64,000 nucleotides of DNA, from assembly GCA_025757845.1 (NCBI GenBank), contig CP107211.1, positions 310,001 to 374,000 of the forward strand. Reading direction: 5' to 3'. Each line of letters starts with the position of its first letter. Position 1 is the first letter of the stretch. The notes beneath the pieces are model-generated. The model saw only the letters and a list, made by a program, of their open reading frames with translations. It was not told the origin of the DNA and did not search any database. The stretch comes from Oscillospiraceae bacterium. Its GTDB lineage: Bacteria; Bacillota; Clostridia; Oscillospirales; Ruminococcaceae. The position numbers and the translations under genes were made by a program. Shown one piece after another: positions 61,767 to 64,000 of this stretch.

Positions 61767-62882
61767 ATGGCAGAAGCAAGAAGTCTGGCCGATATCAAAC
61801 TGGATAACGCCTATAAGTTCGGCGCTGGCCGTTACCTGCAGGAAGCAGGCGCCCTGAACCTGCTGGGCGGCGAGGTGGCACGTCTGGGCAAAAAGGCCCT
61901 GGTCATTGCCGGCCCCCGCGCCTGGGCAGCCACCGAAGGCAAGGCAGAAAAGAGCCTGAAGGATGCCGGTGTGGAGTTTGAACTCTCCCTGTACCCGGAT
62001 CAGAACACCTACGAGCGCGCCAAGGAGCACGCCCTGCAGGCCCTGACCACCGGCTGCCAGGTCATCGTGGGCATCGGCGGCGGCCGCATCATGGATCAGG
62101 CCAAGGCTACGGCACACTTTGCAGGCGACCTGCCCATCGTGGAGGTGCCTACCTCCATTGCCACCTGCGCGGCATTTGCCCCGCTGAGCGTCATGTACAC
62201 TGCCGAGGGTGCCTCCCTGGGCAGCCTGCGCTATGACCACGAGGTCAACGCCATCGTCATGGACATGGACGTGATCTGCAAGGAACCCCCGCGCTACGCA
62301 GCCAGCGGCATCATGGACGGCATGGCCAAGATGATCGAGATCCAGAACGGCCGCAGCGAGATCCTGCTGGACGATGTGAGCATCGGTCTGTTCACCGCTT
62401 ACACCATCGCAGAGATGGCTTACCATGTTTACGAGAAGGAGGCCCATCAGGCCTGCCATGACATTGCCGAGGGCAAGCTGACCAAGGCCGTGGAGGATAT
62501 CGCTTACCTGAACGTTGCCGTGGCCGGCATCGTCAGCGGCGTGAGCAAGGGCTTTGGCCAGACCGCTCTGGGCCACGAGACCTACGAGCTGGTGCGCACC
62601 CACTTCACCCAGGAGGCAAAGCCCTACCTGCACGGTGAGATCGTGGCCATCGGCGACTGCCTGCAGCTGGCCTTCAACGGCCATCCGGAGCAGGTGGCAC
62701 CCTTCCGTGCCTTTATGCGCAGCATGAACATGCCCCTGACCCTGGAGGACATCGGCATCGACCCGAACTCCCCCAAGATGGAGAACCTGTTCCAGGATCT
62801 GTTCCACAGCCCCTTCATGGAGCCCACCGCAGAAAATGAGGCACGCCTGCGCAAGGCCATGCACTATCTGTCTGCAGACTGA
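61767..62882 (+). CDS. Glycerol-dehydrogenase-like alcohol dehydrogenase
   Basis: A 371-residue metal-dependent dehydrogenase. GIGGGRIMDQAKATA binds NAD, and the metal ligands are Asp in SGIMDGMAK, His in ALGHETYEL and His in YLHGEIVAIG. Members oxidise polyols or reduce keto sugars. It ends the plus operon, just before a strong terminator. Confidence 0.88.
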   Translation: MAEARSLADIKLDNAYKFGAGRYLQEAGALNLLGGEVARLGKKALVIAGPRAWAATEGKAEKSLKDAGVEFELSLYPDQNTYERAKEHALQALTTGCQVIVGIGGGRIMDQAKATAHFAGDLPIVEVPTSIATCAAFAPLSVMYTAEGASLGSLRYDHEVNAIVMDMDVICKEPPRYAASGIMDGMAKMIEIQNGRSEILLDDVSIGLFTAYTIAEMAYHVYEKEAHQACHDIAEGKLTKAVEDIAYLNVAVAGIVSGVSKGFGQTALGHETYELVRTHFTQEAKPYLHGEIVAIGDCLQLAFNGHPEQVAPFRAFMRSMNMPLTLEDIGIDPNSPKMENLFQDLFHSPFMEPTAENEARLRKAMHYLSAD

Positions 62883-62910
62883 TCCCCGCAGCATTTCCTG
62901 AACCGCAATG

Positions 62911-62965
62911 ACAGCGCCCCCTGAACCGTCTCGGACGGCGCAGGGGGCGCTGTTTTGTCTTTTTG
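62911..62965 (+). terminator. Terminator of the plus catabolic operon
   Basis: ACAGCGCCCCCTG and CAGGGGGCGCTGT with an inner CCGTC-TCG-GACGG hairpin, then TTTTGTCTTTTT. Confidence 0.85.
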
Positions 62966-63329
62966 GCACAAAGAAGCCCCAAAAGCCTCTTTTTCTTTTG
63001 TGATTTTTCCGCTATACTAGAGGTGCAGGAATTCCAATGGTACAAGAAGGTCATCGCATCCAACGGCGAGGACCTGGACTGAACCTGAAACTTCAAACGC
63101 TGCCGGGCGTTCCCGGTGTGAGGGCTCCGCTTCGGCGGGACCCTTTGCGTTCTGCCCGGCGGGTTTTGGACGAATCGGCTGAAAAACAGCAAAATTCGGT
63201 CAGAATGCGCTAGAATGCTGGACAGCATCCTGTGAATTGTGGTAGAATTGCAATAGAATGCGTGGAAGCGCAAAACCGATGCTGCGCGGTGAACGCAGCA
63301 AAGATGAAAGATGAAAGAGGTCGTTTGTG
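62966..63329 (+). ncRNA. Structured region before nagB, possible small RNA or gene remnant
   Basis: A TATACT at 63014-63019 is followed by a short in-frame stretch ending QWYKKVIASNGEDLD (stop at 63079-63081) whose codons look like real coding DNA. Then GCCGGGC (63102-63108) pairs with GCCCGGC (63154-63160), enclosing AGGG...CCCT with a C(TTCG)G tetraloop hairpin (63121-63144), and GGGTTTTGG follows. It could be a small RNA ending in a terminator or the tail of a lost gene plus that structure. Confidence 0.4.
63219..63248 (+). promoter_or_regulatory. Promoter of nagB
   Basis: TGGACA (63219-63224), 18-bp spacer, TAGAAT (63243-63248). Confidence 0.5.
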
Positions 63330-64000
63330 ATGAAGATCATTCGTGCAAAGGATTACGCAGACATGTCCCGCAAGGCGGCAAACATTATTTCCGCACAGGT
63401 CATCATGAAGCCCAATTGCGTGCTGGGTCTGGCCACCGGCGGCACCCCGGTGGGGGCCTACCAGCAGCTGGTGGAGTGGTACAACAAGGGCGACATTGAT
63501 TTCTCGGAGGTCACCACCGTGAACCTGGACGAGTACCGCGGCCTGCCCAAGGACCACCCGGAAAGCTACTGGAGCTTCATGCACCGCCACCTGTTCGACC
63601 ACGTCAACATCAACCCCGCCCGCATCAACCTGCCGGACGGCACCAACCCCGATGCGGACGCAGCCTGCGCCCAGTACAACCAGATCATCCACAGCGTGGG
63701 CGGCATCGACCTGCAGCTGCTGGGCATCGGCCACGACGGCCACATCGGCTTCAACGAGCCGGGCGAGGCCTTTGAGCTGGAGACCCACTGTGTGGATCTG
63801 ACCCAGGAGACCATCGAGGCCAACAAGCGCTTCTTTGACGGCAATGTAGACCTGGTGCCCAAGCAGGCCTACACCATGGGCATCAAGACCATCATGCAGG
63901 CCCGTAAGGTGCTGATGGTGGTCAACGGCACCGGCAAGGCCGAGATCGTGAAGAAAGCCTTCTTCGGCCCGGTCACCCCGGAAGTGCCCGCCAGCATCCT
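63330..64000 (+). CDS. nagB: Glucosamine-6-phosphate deaminase, N-terminal part
   Basis: Converts glucosamine 6-phosphate to fructose 6-phosphate and ammonia. The first 223 residues are in the window. GLATGGTPVGAY, NLDEYRGLPKDHPESY and GIGHDGHIGFNEPG (catalytic His) are present. The gene runs off the right edge. It fits with amino-sugar use by the neighbouring operon. Confidence 0.95.
   Translation, partial: MKIIRAKDYADMSRKAANIISAQVIMKPNCVLGLATGGTPVGAYQQLVEWYNKGDIDFSEVTTVNLDEYRGLPKDHPESYWSFMHRHLFDHVNINPARINLPDGTNPDADAACAQYNQIIHSVGGIDLQLLGIGHDGHIGFNEPGEAFELETHCVDLTQETIEANKRFFDGNVDLVPKQAYTMGIKTIMQARKVLMVVNGTGKAEIVKKAFFGPVTPEVPASI

Overview
The window is a piece of a GC-rich Firmicute chromosome, most likely a gut Oscillospiraceae/Ruminococcaceae member such as Faecalibacterium or a close relative. 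The evidence is the high GC with Clostridia-type gene content, an asnS T-box leader, strong AGGAGG ribosome sites, sigma-A promoters, and the order rpsT-gpr-spoIIP known from spore-formers. No phage, plasmid, CRISPR or rRNA genes were seen. Most of the sequence is ordinary chromosome, with one AT-rich transferred module and one large sugar-acid/amino-acid catabolic region. Family assignments were made by reading the sequence and recalling known families; no database was searched.

Left third (1-20.4 kb): partial rpsT, gpr, spoIIP, T-box-controlled asnS, mutY, a small membrane protein, a metallopeptidase-like protein without metal ligands, then the AT-rich module (7.25-9.35 kb) of a MarR regulator and two radical SAM proteins. 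It is followed by an anti-sigma/ECF sigma pair with its own ECF-type promoter, an aldo/keto reductase, prfC, a GNAT-methyltransferase fusion, htrA, an intracellular pullulanase and a two-domain AAA+ protein.

Middle (20.4-47.6 kb): one minus-strand operon carries the whole shikimate route and both branches to phenylalanine and tyrosine (pheA, aroB, aroC, fused aroE-aroK, aroQ, aroF, aroA, tyrA), ending in a WYL regulator. After it come a lipid acyltransferase operon, a membrane/peptidase-like/kinase-like run, a MATE exporter, an FAD protein, a PTS-esterase operon divergent from an RpiR regulator, a cyclophilin, a radical SAM/HhH and DUF4130 pair, an S24 repressor, two serine tRNAs and a TraX-like membrane protein.

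Right end (47.7-64 kb): LysR and FadR-type GntR regulators flank two divergent operons. The minus operon is iclR-KDG kinase-KDPG/KDPGal aldolase-galactonate dehydratase. The plus operon is Na+ symporter, N-acyl-D-amino-acid deacylase, AEC permease, RidA, D-serine-dehydratase-like PLP enzyme, IlvD/Edd dehydratase and a glycerol-dehydrogenase-like enzyme, followed by nagB. Together they could take sugar acids, and possibly N-acylated amino-sugar acids, to 2-keto-3-deoxy sugar acids and then to pyruvate and triose phosphate. The 684-bp gap between the operons has two copies of a FadR-type operator.

Two families of structured intergenic repeats were found, each with two copies. One is a two-hairpin element (about 4.15 and 45.54 kb) and the other a CCCTCTC-bracketed multi-hairpin element (24.55 and 37.08 kb). 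In both families the two copies differ by paired changes that keep the stems.
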